DNA of 64,000 bases from Typha latifolia. Its lineage: Eukaryota > Streptophyta > Magnoliopsida > Poales > Typhaceae. The notes under the pieces were generated by a model. The model saw nothing but the letters and a program-made list of their open reading frames with translations. It ran no database searches and was not told the origin of the DNA. The stretch is from contig CM034100.1 in assembly GCA_019914945.1 (NCBI GenBank), positions 9,993,096 to 10,057,095 of the forward strand, given 5' to 3'. A program made the position numbers and the translations under genes. This document shows, piece by piece, positions 11,831-22,118 of the stretch (position 1 is its first letter; every line of letters starts with the position of its first letter).

Positions 11831-12560
11831 AGTAGGGATCGGCCAAGTAATCATGCATGCTACCTTTTGAGGATCTGCCGCTACACCTTTCGCTAAAATG
11901 ATGTGGCCTAAATACTCCTCATAAGCACTTGGACTTCTTAATCTTTAGCTGGTTTTGCTTCAACAAATTCAGCACATCCTCCAAATGCTGTCAATGCTCT
12001 TTTTAAGTCCTGTTATATACCAAAATATCGTCAAAAAATATCAAAACATATCTTCGCAGTAGAGGCCAAAAATATCATTCATGAGGCCTTGAAAAGTAGA
12101 TGGAGCACTAGTGAGACCAAAGGGCATCACCCGAAACTCATAGTGCTTGGCCGGAGTCCAAAATGCAGTTTTGTGTACATCCGTTGGGTGAAATCTATTT
12201 TGATGATACCCGGCCTTCAAGTCAAGCTTGTTGAATATGGTCGCTTCTACAAGTTCGTCCAGCAACTCCTCTATGGCTGGAATGGGATATCGGTCCTTGA
12301 CGGTGATAGTATTTAGTGCCCGATAGTTGACACAAAAATGCCATATCCTGTCCTTCTTTCGCACTAATAGCACAAGCGATGAGTAAGAGTTATGACGGTT
12401 GTATGAGGCCTTGCTCCAACATCTTGGCTACCATCTTGGAGATAACTTCCTTTTGCACATGTGGATACCGATATGACCTCACGTTCACCGGTGCATCCCT
12501 ATGCGATGGTCTACCATTCACCTTGTTGGCAACTCCTTTGGTTCCTCAAACAGTCCAGCA
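11831..12560 (-). pseudogene. B1 reverse transcriptase
   Basis: Frame 12041-12373 carries [29 protein letters not shown] and [13 protein letters not shown], canonical gypsy RT. The active site FFDD is present near 12018-12050 but in a different frame, so a frameshift separates it from the palm motifs. Confidence 0.85.
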
Positions 12561-12599
12561 AATTTATATAATAAATTAGACAACTCGATGGTAGTATTT

Positions 12600-13231
12600 G
12601 GACTCATTTGAGGCTCGTCTCCTACTGGTCCTTACTGAAGAAGATATGCCACATCACTCGCACAAGAGAGCCCACCCGTCGGATGCATCGTAGGAATCAG
12701 CAAAGACCGAACGCCATCAAGCTGCACATCTTTGTTTCCTTGCTTAAATTTTATCCATATGCTCCAGAAATCAAAAGTGATGGGTCCCAAGCTTTGTAAC
12801 CATTGTGTGCCTAGGACAATATCTGCTCCTCGCAACGCCAACGGATACAAGTCCATAATGATGTTGTGCCCTTGCACTCGTATACCGACCCGACGATGCA
12901 AGCTCTCCGCCCGAAGCTTCGTGCCGTCTCCAATAGCAACGTCAAACCCTGCGATCGATTTAGCATCGAAGCCCAACTTCCTCACTAACCTCTTGTCTAG
13001 AAAGTTGTGTTTACTCCCAAAATCTGTGAGGATATGCACACAATGCTTTCTAAAAAGTCCGTCTACCCACAATGTCCTCGGCGCGGAAGTATCGGAATAT
13101 GCATGTATCGATATTTCAGCATGGATATCTTCCTGCGTGCCCTCCTCTACGGCCTCCTCATAGACCTCCTCTAGACACTCTCCATCACCAACAATCTCAT
13201 CGTCCTCCTCGAGACCGTCGATGAGTATCAC
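12600..13231 (-). pseudogene. B1 aspartic protease
   Basis: Retropepsin-like domain. The motif reads ILTDFGSKHNFLD, where the canonical catalytic D-T/S-G is changed to D-F-G, so the enzyme is probably dead. The second conserved region, DLYPLALRGADIVLGTQWL, is intact. It follows the gag knuckle region at 13232-13300. Confidence 0.85.
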
Positions 13232-13890
13232 ACTCCCGATTAATTTGGAACACCGATGGCCGGGGGTGAAAAGTTCATCGCATCATAAGCAAAGGCCCTT
13301 CACTCTTCGCTCCTCCACCTGGGCATCTAACATCGGAAGAAGGTCTCAAAGGTGGTCGCGGTCTAGTACTAGCAACCACTGTCTTTAAACCTGCAAAATT
13401 TCTTGTCGGCATTCTATGCACAAATCTCTCATCTCTGTTGCCCCAAGTTATTTTCGCTGCCATCTTGAGAGCCTTGTTCTTTTGTTCCATCCTCACGGCC
13501 TTCTCGATGGCCTCTTCAAGAGTGGTAGGACAAATAGCATGAACATCTGCCTGTATCTCATCCCATAGCTTTGAAATGAATGTGCTTATCAATGTCGGTT
13601 TAGGCCAAGGTGGCTCATAATGACTACTAACTCTTTCAAATTCTACCTGGTACTCCAATACGGTCGTCCTCTGAACCATCTTGCTTAATGTGGTAGGAAA
13701 ATCTTCATATGCCATCATCCCAAATCTGTGTGTAATCCTCCTACAAAAGTCAGCCCAACCAGTAAATCCTCTACCACGCATAGCTGATCGATACCAATGC
13801 AATGCTATTCCTTGTAGGTGAAAGCTTGCCATCTGGACCATTGCATCCTTTGCTGTCCCTTGACAATCAAAGAATTATTCCACTTGAAAT
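13232..13890 (-). pseudogene. B1 gag, C-terminal half
   Basis: Retrotransposon gag reading MASFHLQGIALHWYRSAM, then GWADFCRRITHRFG and TTLEEAIEKAVRMEQ. It is cut from its N-terminal half by the solo LTR at 13891-14722. The knuckle cysteines follow at about 13260-13300 in another frame. Confidence 0.85.
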
Positions 13891-14722
13891 TGATACACTT
13901 AGTTAGAGTCTTTCCTTATTGCATTAGTTATTTATTTTTATTAAAATAAATTTTCTGTAGGTCGCGTTCGAACACGCCTAGGGCGGCGTTCGAACGCCTT
14001 TGTGAACGCTTGCATCAGGTTCGCAAAAACATAGAACACAAAATGTTTGTTCGAACGTGGTTGGGCTCATTCGAACGCAGTTGGGCTCGTTTGAACACCA
14101 CATTCGAATGTCTGCATCACATTCGCATTGACAGAGAATGCCTTTTGTGCGTTCGAACGCGATCGAGTGTGTTCGAACGCGATCAATAGGAGTCCACTAG
14201 AATTAGGATTAATAATTGTTATTTTGCTTGTTGGCTAGCCTCTATAAAGGTGTAGATGGCAACCAAAGTCACTATGCTATTGGATTATTGGTTTCTTGTC
14301 TCTCTATCTTCTCTCTACTCTAATTCTCCCTCCTCCCTCTTCACCAACCTACCACCTTTACCTTTGGCAAAGTCTCTCCTAACTTCTAATCTCCCTCATC
14401 TATCGAGTCCTCCCTCTTCCTTGGGATTTCGACCACTTCTTCTCCTTCGTCTTTATCCCTTAAACAACATCAACCATCCACCCTCATCTCCATTATCTTC
14501 CATAAAACTAACACCGACTCCACCCGTCACCACCACCATTATCTGCACTATATCGTGTTTTCGTCCCAATTGCAATTCGAATCTACGAAGGGAGTAAATA
14601 CAAAAAATATAGATCAGGGAGTTACGGATCGATTCCACTTAGTTTCATAATTTTTCCTCAAGTACGTGGACTATTTCCTACAATAAATTTAGATCTTGAA
14701 GGAATCATTCTATAGCCTATCA
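13891..14722 (+). repeat. Solo LTR, family B, inserted in B1 gag
   Basis: Runs TGATACACTTAG to GCCTATCA. The flanks GAAAT (13886-13890) and GAAAC (14723-14727) are a target duplication with one change. The gag reading resumes across it, as comparison with B2 gag shows. The palindrome array is at 13962-14185 and the TATA box at 14243-14248. A solo LTR is what remains after recombination between the two LTRs of a full element. Confidence 0.9.
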
Positions 14723-15441
14723 GAAACACTCAATCCGTCAAATCACCACCTTAGAATTTTGGGAACTCCAAGCGTGTGATTCTCTCTCGGATAGCATTGT
14801 TGGGTTCACGAAAGATCCTTGGTTCAGGTTTGAACCCTTGTGCTTGTTGATCTCCTTCTCTAAATCCTCGAGCACATCCATCACCATCTCCGAAGGGATC
14901 AACATCATCCTCTAAGTGCTAATCCTCTTCATCGATGAAGCGTACCAGTGCCGCACGCCTCTCAGGTTCCACCACCATCGGTGTTGGGTTGTGTATCGGA
15001 GGTGGGGGATGATGTGTAGGTATAGATAAAAGAGAATCATTGACATTAACATGTTGAACCTGAACCTGTGGGGTATCGGTTCGATGTGGTCCCACCGCTA
15101 GTCACTCTTGAGGCACTGATCTTTATTGAGGAGATGACGAATCAGATCGGTTCATCATATATTCTTTTAAAGCATTGTGATCATTCTACATTGCGTCAAC
15201 CCTATGCAACAATGTTTGGAACATGCCCCTAAGTTCCTCTGCCAAGCCCATGTTCACACCCATGGACGTTGGTTGACTCGGTCCTACCGTGGTCGCCCCA
15301 AAGGAATCGATCTCACGGTTAGGGTTATCATGGATTGTGTCTTCCCTTGTCGGTGTGTTCTCCATTGATCTCCTTGTTGATGCCATCTTCTTTGTTTCCA
15401 CCATTAATGGAGGTCTGAGGTTAACCTGGCTTTGATACTAA
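14723..15441 (-). pseudogene. B1 gag N-terminal half, leader and PBS
   Basis: Minus-strand frame 15186-15404 begins MVETKKMASTRRSMENTP and matches the B2 gag start on the plus strand. Next to the LTR, at about 15426-15441, lies the complement of a tRNA-iMet primer binding site with two changes (TAGTATCAAAGCC for TGGTATCAGAGCC). Confidence 0.8.
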
Positions 15442-15647
15442 TGATAGGTTACGGAATGATTTCTTCAAAATCTGAATTTATTATAAGAAGCAGTCCATGC
15501 AATTGAGAAAAATATTCGTCAAATATTCTCCCGTAGTTAAAAAATTATTAAACTAAGTAGAATCGATCTGTAACTCCCTATAGAAAATTTATTTTAATAT
15601 AAATAACTAACTAATGCGATAAGAAAAGACTCTTATTAAATGTATTA
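15442..15647 (-). repeat. B1 5' LTR with large internal deletion
   Basis: Both LTR ends are present (TGATAGGTTACGG ... ATGTATTA) but only 206 bp remain, against 791 bp in the partner LTR. The missing block contains the TATA box and the whole palindrome array, so this LTR has no promoter. Confidence 0.8.
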
Positions 15648-16163
15648 GATTGTGGATTATGATAGGGATTGCACGAAGGCTGTGGTTTGAAAGAAGAGGA
15701 GGGAGAAGGAAATAGGTGTCCTTAAGAAAGAGGGAGGGTCCGACGAACAAGGAAGGCTAGGGGTAACCGGCGTCAAGAGCGCACGACTAAGGCTTGAGAG
15801 AGGAGGGAGAAGTTTTCAGTTTAATGAGGAGAAGAAATGATAACTTGATAATTTCATTCATAATTGCTAATGAGGCAACCATCCACATTATGTATTGGTG
15901 GCTAACCTAGCAAAAACAACCTAATAACATCGTCATAATACAAAAACCCTGGTCGAGTGCGTTCGAACGCCTCTTGTGCGCGTTTGAAAGCAGTTTGAGC
16001 AGTCTTTGTATTTGTGAATGCACTCAAGCATTTGAATGCAGGTTGAGGGTCTCTATATTTGTGAATGCACTCAAGTGTTTGAACGCACCTGCTAGAAACT
16101 TTATTTTCCAAGAAAACTTAGAAATTAAACAAGAATTGGAACTACAAGTCAAATCCTAATAGT
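15648..16163 (-). repeat. Family C gypsy LTR, right part
   Basis: Continuation of the LTR at 8810-9070. A decayed palindrome array at 15957-16086 holds one good copy (TGCGTTCGAACGCC). The LTR ends at the complement of a polypurine tract (TCCACCACGCTTCCCCCACC) at 16164. Confidence 0.7.
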
Positions 16164-16678
16164 CCACCACGCTTCCCCCACCTTGTCCGCAAGGTGTGAA
16201 GTGAGGGAAACGTTCCAAGATCTCCATCTCGAGCTCCCAAGTAGCCTCGTCAGTAGCTCGTCCCAACCACTCAATCAACACCTCCATCTCAAGTGTTGCT
16301 CCATGTCAACGCCTCCATTTGGCCAAGACCCTCACTAGTTCTACTACATCTTGCATCTCCTCCAAGGGCTTGGGTAGCTCGGTTCCCACAACTAGATCTA
16401 GTTCAATTCTAGCTTTGAGACCGACACATGGAAAACTGGATGTACTTAAGTCCAAGCTAGCAAGTCAACTCGATAAGCCACTAGTCCGACTTGCTTCTCA
16501 AAGCGAAATGGTCCAAAAATTTTGTGTGGCAATTTCTAATTTTGTAGTGGTCGCAACATCGCAACGTCGCTTGCAATATGAAATAATGCTTCCAAAAGTC
16601 ACAGTAATTACATGATCATGATCTATAATGATGGACATTGGCATACCTTGGAGTTTGGCAACGTTGTGAACAAGATTT
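16164..16678 (-). pseudogene. Family C integrase remnant
   Basis: The minus strand reads a chromodomain-like tail (TLEMEVLIEWLGRATDEATWE) from about 16190-16300, a GPF/VAYRVDL segment, and then an integrase core piece (NVAKLQGMPMSIIIDHDHV) at about 16600-16680. The joint between core and tail shows an internal deletion. The B2 LTR interrupts it at 16679. Confidence 0.75.
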
Positions 16679-17521
16679 TGATACATTTAATTAGGATATT
16701 TTCTTATTGTATTAGTTGTTCATTTTTATTAAAATAAAATTCCTATAGGTTGTGTTCGAACGCAGGAGGGGTCGCGTTCGAATGCCCTTGCGAACGTCTG
16801 CATCAGGTTCGCAAATACAGATAACACATATTGTGCACTCGAACGTGGTCGAGTGAGTTTGAACGCATGCATTGTGTTCGCACATATAGAGAACGCCTTT
16901 TTGTGTGCTTGAACGCGATCGGACGCATTCGAACGTGATCGGCGAGAATCCTCAAGAATTAGGGTTACTTATTATTTTAGGACTTATGTAGCCTCTATAT
17001 ATATGTGGATGGCAGCCAAATTTTTTATGTTATTGGAATATTAATTTCTTGCCTCTCTATCATCAATTTACCCTAATCTTCCTCCTCCATCTTTACCATC
17101 CTTCCACCTCTACCATTGGTAAGGTTTCTCCTAACTTCTACTCTCTCTCGACTGTCGAGCTCCCCTCTTCTTTGGGATCTCGACCAATTCGTTCCCTTCG
17201 TCTTTATCCCTAAATTACACCCACCATCCACCTTCATCTTCATACCCATCCATAACCCTAACATCCACTCCACCCGTCACCACCACCATCACCCACGTTA
17301 TTCTGTATTTTTGTCCTAGTTATAGTTTGAATATGTGAAGGGTCTAAATATAAAAGTTGTAGATGGAAGTTACGGATCTAATCCACTTGGTTTCATAATT
17401 TTCTAACTACCGGAGAATATGTGAAAAATATTTTCTCACGATCACGCAGACTGATTCATGTAATACATCCAGATCTTAAAGGAATTATTGTGTAGCCTAT
17501 CTTTGGTTCGAGAACCTATCA
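16679..17521 (+). repeat. Family B LTR (5' LTR of B2)
   Basis: Starts TGATACATTTAATTAGG and ends AACCTATCA, followed within three bases by the primer binding site TTGGTATCAGAGC. Palindrome array at 16755-16945, TATA box TATATATAT at 16996-17004. The last 20 bases (TTTGGTTCGAGAACCTATCA) look like a decayed extra PBS plus LTR end. Confidence 0.87.
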
Positions 17522-17540
17522 ATTTGGTATCAGAGCAGGC
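17522..17540 (+). other. Primer binding site of B2 (tRNA-iMet type)
   Basis: TTTGGTATCAGAGCAGG is complementary to the 3' end of initiator methionine tRNA, the usual minus-strand primer of plant LTR retrotransposons. It sits directly after the LTR. Confidence 0.85.
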
Positions 17541-18480
17541 GAACCTCAAACCTCCATTAATGGTTGAAACAAGGAAGATGACATCAACAAGGAGACCTAT
17601 GGAGAGCACATCGATAAGGGAAGACTCAATCCACAATGACCCTAACCATGAGGCCGATTCCTTTGGAGCGACCACGGTAGGACCGAGTCAACCAACATCC
17701 ATGAGTGCGAATATGGATGAACTTAGGGGCATGTTCTATACATTGATGCATAGAGTGGACTCAATTCAAAAGGATCACAATGATTTGAAGGAATATGTCA
17801 TAAACCGATTTGATTCGTCTTCTCCTCAATGACGATCGGAGTTTTAAGAAGGACCAACGGTGGGACCACATCGAACTGATACCCCACAGGTCCAAGTGCG
17901 TCATGTGAGTGTCAATGCTCCCCTCTTACCTATGCCTACACATCATCCCCCACCTCTGTTACAAAATCCAAGACCGGCGGTAGTGGAACCCGAGAGGCAT
18001 GCATCTCCGGTGTGCTTCGTCGATGAGGAGGATTGGCACTTTGAGGATGAGGTTGATCCCTTTGGAGATGGTGATGGTCGTGCTCGAGGATTTTGAGAAG
18101 GTGATCTATATGCCCAAAGGTTTAAACCTGAACCAAGGATGTTTCGCAAACCCGACAACGCTATTCGGGGGAGAACCGCACGCTTGGACTTTTCAAAATT
18201 CAAGGCGGTGTGATACGATCACGGTGATCGAGATGACATCGGTGAAGTCCGAATCGTATCACGGTGATCTGGCGGATTGGGTGTTTCAAGTTGAACAATA
18301 TTTTGATTGCCAAGGGATAGCGGAGGACACAAAAGTCCAGATGGCAAGCTTTCACCTCTAAGGAATGACATTGGTATAGATCGGTTATTCAAGGAAGAGG
18401 ATTTATCGGTTGGGATGATTTTTGTAGGAGGATTACATGCGGATTGGTTATTGAGTCTACTGGTACTCGTATCCGCACAC
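17541..18480 (+). pseudogene. B2 gag (truncated)
   Basis: Gag begins MVETRKMTSTRRPMEST near 17561 and stops at 17832. Later parts read DLADWVFQVEQYFDCQG and VQMASFHL before a stop at 18360. A 51-bp LTR remnant interrupts it at 18211. Homology fades near 18450-18480. No plus-strand B2 pol follows directly, but plus-strand RT and integrase pieces of the same family occur at 52.2 kb and could be its continuation across the nested insertions. Confidence 0.8.
18211..18261 (-). repeat. 51-bp remnant of a family A solo LTR
   Basis: Only the two ends of a family A LTR remain: TGATACGATCACG, then GAGATGACATCGGTGAAGTC and the terminus CGAATCGTATCA. It is flanked by a perfect 5-bp target duplication, CGGTG at 18206-18210 and 18262-18266. 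About 900 bp of LTR interior are gone. The gag reading resumes after it. Confidence 0.88.
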
Positions 18481-18712
18481 ACTCCAACAAACTATTATGC
18501 ACATCAAGCTCCTATTGTGAACTGGCCCCGAGGTGGTTGGTCTAGTCAAGTCGGGTTGAACGAGTTAGTCTAGTTGAGTTGAGACTAGGGTTGCTTTCCC
18601 TTTTTCTCCACTCTCTCTCTCTTTCTCTCTCTCTCTCTACCCTTAGCTCGCGGCACACCCGAGGAAACCAACTAAGACCACACCCCTAACCCACACTCCC
18701 TCACTCACTCCA
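18481..18712. other. Unassigned spacer with CT microsatellite
   Basis: Not recognised as any family seen here. It contains a (CT)n tract at about 18606-18640 and ends at the T LTR. No coding signal. Confidence 0.5.
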
Positions 18713-18918
18713 TGTAATGCCCCATGCCCTGCCCGGCCATGTGCATGCCCACGTGCCCACACGGCATGCATGGCGCACGTGACAGATCGGGCGGGGCTCG
18801 TCATGCATAGATACACTCATGTGCCCATATAATCATGACATCATCAAATAAAACCTGCTAATATATCTATGCTCACATAATCCATCACTAAATAAATCAT
18901 AGTATTAACTAAATAAAT
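18713..18918 (-). repeat. T LTR (Tekay-type), segment 1 of 3
   Basis: Starts TGTAATGCCCCATGCC, like the left ends of the LTRs at 46.3 and 49.3 kb. It is interrupted by the copia element at 18919 and resumes at 28887. Just before the insertion the host LTR has a 21-bp tandem duplication (AAATAAATCATAGTATTAAC repeated) where the 46.4-kb copy has one unit. Confidence 0.85.
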
Positions 18919-20024
18919 TGTTAGATTTTTATTTGTTGGCAATTGTGTACAAAATATTCTAAGTGTATTTTTTCATGTATATGAGTTTTACACAAGTCTA
19001 GAATATCTCTAGTTTGAAGAATTCCAAGATTATTGGAGAAAAGCCGTCGAGTTCACACCGCGTTCACAAACGTGTTCGAACGCGAAATCTGCGTTCACAT
19101 AGACAGAGAGCCGCGTTCACAAACGCGTTCGAACGCGGGTATTGCGTTCACACAGACAGAGAGTCGTGTTCACAAACGCGTTCGAACGCCGGTATTGCGT
19201 TCACACAGACAGAGAGCCGCGTTCACAAATGCGTTCGAACGTGGGTACTGCGTTCACACAGACAGAGAGCTGCGTTCACAAACGCGTTCGAACGCGGGTA
19301 CTGCGTTCACATAGATCGAGAGCTGCGCTCACAAACGCATTCGAACGCAACCTGAAGAATTCAAGTTGTCGCGTTCGAACGCACTCGGGCCTGTTCGAAC
19401 GCACCTGAGTTCAAGTCATGCCGTTCGAACGCACCCGGGCCGCGTTCGAATGCACCAACGAAGTTTGATAAAATTGGACTTTCGTGAGTACGAATAAGAC
19501 TTGGATTTGTGAGTACGGATAAGACTTAGATTTGGCTCTATCTTAGAGATCATATATAAGGATTGTGAAACCCTATCTCTAGGGTGGTTGAAGAAGCATT
19601 ATTGAAGGAGACTTCTTGAGGCTACATCGGTTCTTCAACTAACAAAGTTCCACTCATCTACAAAAGTTAATCTTTTGTCTTAAGGGCTATCTAGATGAAA
19701 GATCAATCTCGAGGGTTACTGAGATTGGATTTCAATCATGAGAAGCGGTGAATCGTGGGTTCTAGCGCGCAAGACTGAGAGGAACAAAGTCGTTTGGATC
19801 GACGGGTTGTTTTGTGAGTCAGTCTTTTAACTGCTACTATTCTAGTGATTGGTTTTGATCCGAGTTTGGATCCGTGGTTGTTTCCCGTTTGGGTTTTTCC
19901 ACGTTAAAATATTGGCGTTCATCTCTGCTTTCGTTCTTAATATTTCTACGGACTTTTACTTAAGAGAACGAGCGATATCATTGCCTAGTATTTAGATACA
20001 TACTTGTGTCTAGGGGTTTTTTCA
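18919..20024 (+). repeat. Copia 5' LTR, 1,106 bp
   Basis: Ends TTTTTTCA next to the PBS. It differs from the 975-bp 3' LTR mainly by two extra 54-bp repeat units and about 25 bp near the start. TATA box (CATATATAAG) at 19551-19560, with the palindrome array upstream. Confidence 0.92.
19052..19450 (+). promoter_or_regulatory. Palindrome array upstream of the copia TATA box
   Basis: Six tandem 54-bp units (19052-19345), each with CGCGTTCGAACGCG or a variant plus GTTCACACAGACAGAGAGC. Four more single palindromes (ACGCACTC / ACGCACC context) follow to 19450, and the TATA box lies 100 bp later. The 3' LTR has four units. Each full palindrome contains CGCGTT on both strands, the rapid stress response element recognised by CAMTA proteins. 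A regulatory role is inferred from position only. Confidence 0.65.
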
Positions 20025-20042
20025 ATTGGTATCAGAGCATGT
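20025..20042 (+). other. Copia primer binding site (tRNA-iMet)
   Basis: ATTGGTATCAGAGCATG directly after the LTR, complementary to the initiator tRNA 3' end. Confidence 0.9.
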
Positions 20043-20072
20043 TCTCTCACTTTTGAGAGAGATCAGATAGGC

Positions 20073-21791
20073 ATGGATTTTCATAGAGATGGACCATCAT
20101 CTATTAGACCTCCTATCCTAGGTGGATCAAATTATGGATATTGGAAAGCTAGGATGAGAACTTACTTGAAGTCTATAGATGAACGAGTATGGTTTGCCGT
20201 TGTGAATGGTTGGAGTCCACCAATGTACATGGTAGATGATAAACTTGCTGATAAACCAATAGAGTCATGGGATAGGTCAGACTATGAAAAAGTTGGATGG
20301 AATAGCAAGGCAATAAATGCAATTTTTAGCTGTGTTTACTCGGAAGAATTTAGAAGAATTTCTACTTGTGAGATAGCAAAAGAAGCTTGGACGATCTTAG
20401 AAACTACTCACGAAGGAACTATGGCTATCAAACTTTCTAAACTTCAGAGGTTGACTACTAGTTTTGAAACTCTACGTATGGAGGAGAATGAGACATTTGA
20501 TGAGTTCTATGCAAAGATGAGTGTTATAGTCAACTCCAGTTTCAACCTAGGAGAGAAAATTACTGAAAATGAATTGTTCATAAGATCCTTAGGTCTCTTC
20601 TAGAGAGGTTTCAGGCAAAAGTTACAGCTATTGAGGAAAGTAAGGACATCGATTCTATGAAAGTTGAACAATTAGTAGGAAATCTACAAACATTTGAGTC
20701 CAGCCTTTCAAAACCGAGGAAGTCCAAAGGGATTGCCCTATCCACAGTTGAACAAAGTATAGAGGAGTCTGATGATGAAGGTGATTTAGATGTTGAGATG
20801 TTGGCCATGTTCGTTAAAAAGTTCAATAAATTCTTTCGGAAGCCAAACAAGTTGAATGCTGAAAAACTTGAGAAAAGCAAAGCCTTTGTGAAAAAAAAAA
20901 TTATTGCAAGCTCGAACATAGGTGTGAGCAACAATGGTGTCAAACAGAAAATTAAGAATTCTGAGAATAAAGTTCGATGCTTTGAATGTTCTGGTTTTGG
21001 TCACATAGCACAAGAATGCCCTAATCGCCTTAAGAAGAAGGGTAAAGCTATGAAAGTTATTTGGGATGACTCAGATGAATCGATGATGATTCTCGGAAAA
21101 GACGAAGAAAACTTTGTAGCTTTTGCCTCTTCTCTACTTAATATTGATTCCGTTATTGATACCGATAGTACGATGATGATCGGGATATGTTACCAGTGAA
21201 GAAGATGAATATGAAATTCAAAAGGCATATAATGACCTGTACCTGGAGTCGTTTAAACTCAAGAAAAGCAATCTTGGACTACATCAACGACTCAAGGTAA
21301 TTGAACCAGAAAGAATTCAATTTGAGGAGAAGTACAAATTGGAGCTTGAACGTGTCAAAGACTTTTCTGAACAACTTAACAATGCAAAAAATAAAATGAA
21401 GGCTGATGAAATTGAACTAGAGCGATTGAATAAGGAAGTGACATTTCTAAAAGGGAAGAACAAACTTGATGAGATTCTAAAAGCTCAGATCTCTGGAAAA
21501 GACAGGTATGGTGTTGGATACACTAGTAATTCAAATAATAACAAAACTGTCTTTGTTTCTGCAAGTATACAAAAGGAAGAATACCTAAAGCCATCAACCG
21601 TATTTACAAAGCAATCCTGGATGAATGCTTCTAAACTGAAGTTGAATCTACAAACTAGTGAAACTTTGATAGTACCAAAGGTAAAATCTAGTCACACTCC
21701 TCGACAAAAGGTGAGTAGAAAAAGGTTTGTTCCGACATGCTATCATTGCGGCATTCTAGGGCATATTCGACCTCATTGCAAACTTTTGTAA
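20073..21791 (+). pseudogene. Copia gag with two CCHC knuckles
   Basis: Starts at MDFHRDGPSSIRPP, the first ATG after the PBS. The UBN2-type gag core reads ILGGSNYGYWKARMRTYLKS and FRRISTCEIAKEAW. A frameshift lies near 20600. The first knuckle, CFECSGFGHIAQEC, is at about 20975. A break near 21200 is followed by a coiled-coil segment (ELERVKDFSEQLNNAKNK) and a second knuckle, CYHCGILGHIRPHC, at about 21740. Two separated knuckles are a feature of SIRE-type gag. The protein would package the RNA in cytoplasmic particles. Confidence 0.88.
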
Positions 21792-21818
21792 AAACCTAGA
21801 AGTGCTTTTATTTATGGG

Positions 21819-22118
21819 ATGAAAAAAAATGCCATATGGGTCAAGAAAAGTGATTTGAAATGTTATGTTGTACATACTGCCTTGAAAACTTTAAATTCTG
21901 ACTTGTGGTATTTAGATAGTGGCTATTCAAGACATATGTCAGGCGACAAATCCTTATTTTCTAATCTCGAAAAACATGAAGGGGGAGTTGTGACATACAG
22001 AGATAGTAATTCATCCAAGGTAATAGGTAAAGGAAAGGTAAGTATTCTAGGTGTTCCTATTCTTAAAAATGTTCTTTATGTTAAGGACTTGAAAGCAAAT
22101 CTTCTGAGCATCAGTTAA
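21819..22118 (+). pseudogene. Copia aspartic protease
   Basis: Motif LWYLDSGYSRHMSGDKSLF, the copia protease active site (D-S-G), then VPILKNVLYVKDLKANLLSI. The frame stops at 22118 inside the domain end. The active-site triad is intact, but the polyprotein around it is not. Confidence 0.88.

Larger units (their letters stand above)
9071..15647 (-). mobile_element. Ty3/gypsy retrotransposon B1, family B, minus strand
   Basis: Element with 3' LTR at 9071-9861, pol and gag running leftward from the 5' end, and a shortened 5' LTR at 15442-15647. Domain order gag-PR-RT-RH-INT identifies gypsy. The flanks GAATG (9066-9070) and GATTG (15648-15652) look like a target duplication with one change. 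It sits inside the family C LTR, since C sequence resumes on both sides. A solo B LTR interrupts gag. All coding parts carry stops or frameshifts. Confidence 0.88.

Noticed and set aside
19052..19345. CRISPR-like regularly spaced repeats
   Set aside because: The intervening sequences are the same in each unit, the DNA is a plant LTR, and no cas genes exist. It is a plain tandem repeat.
19014..19408. Open frames with 18-residue repeats (RSHRQRAAFTNAFERG type) in the copia LTR
   Set aside because: They are open in all three frames because the 54-bp DNA unit is a multiple of three and lacks stops. They lie in the LTR upstream of the TATA box, so not a protein.
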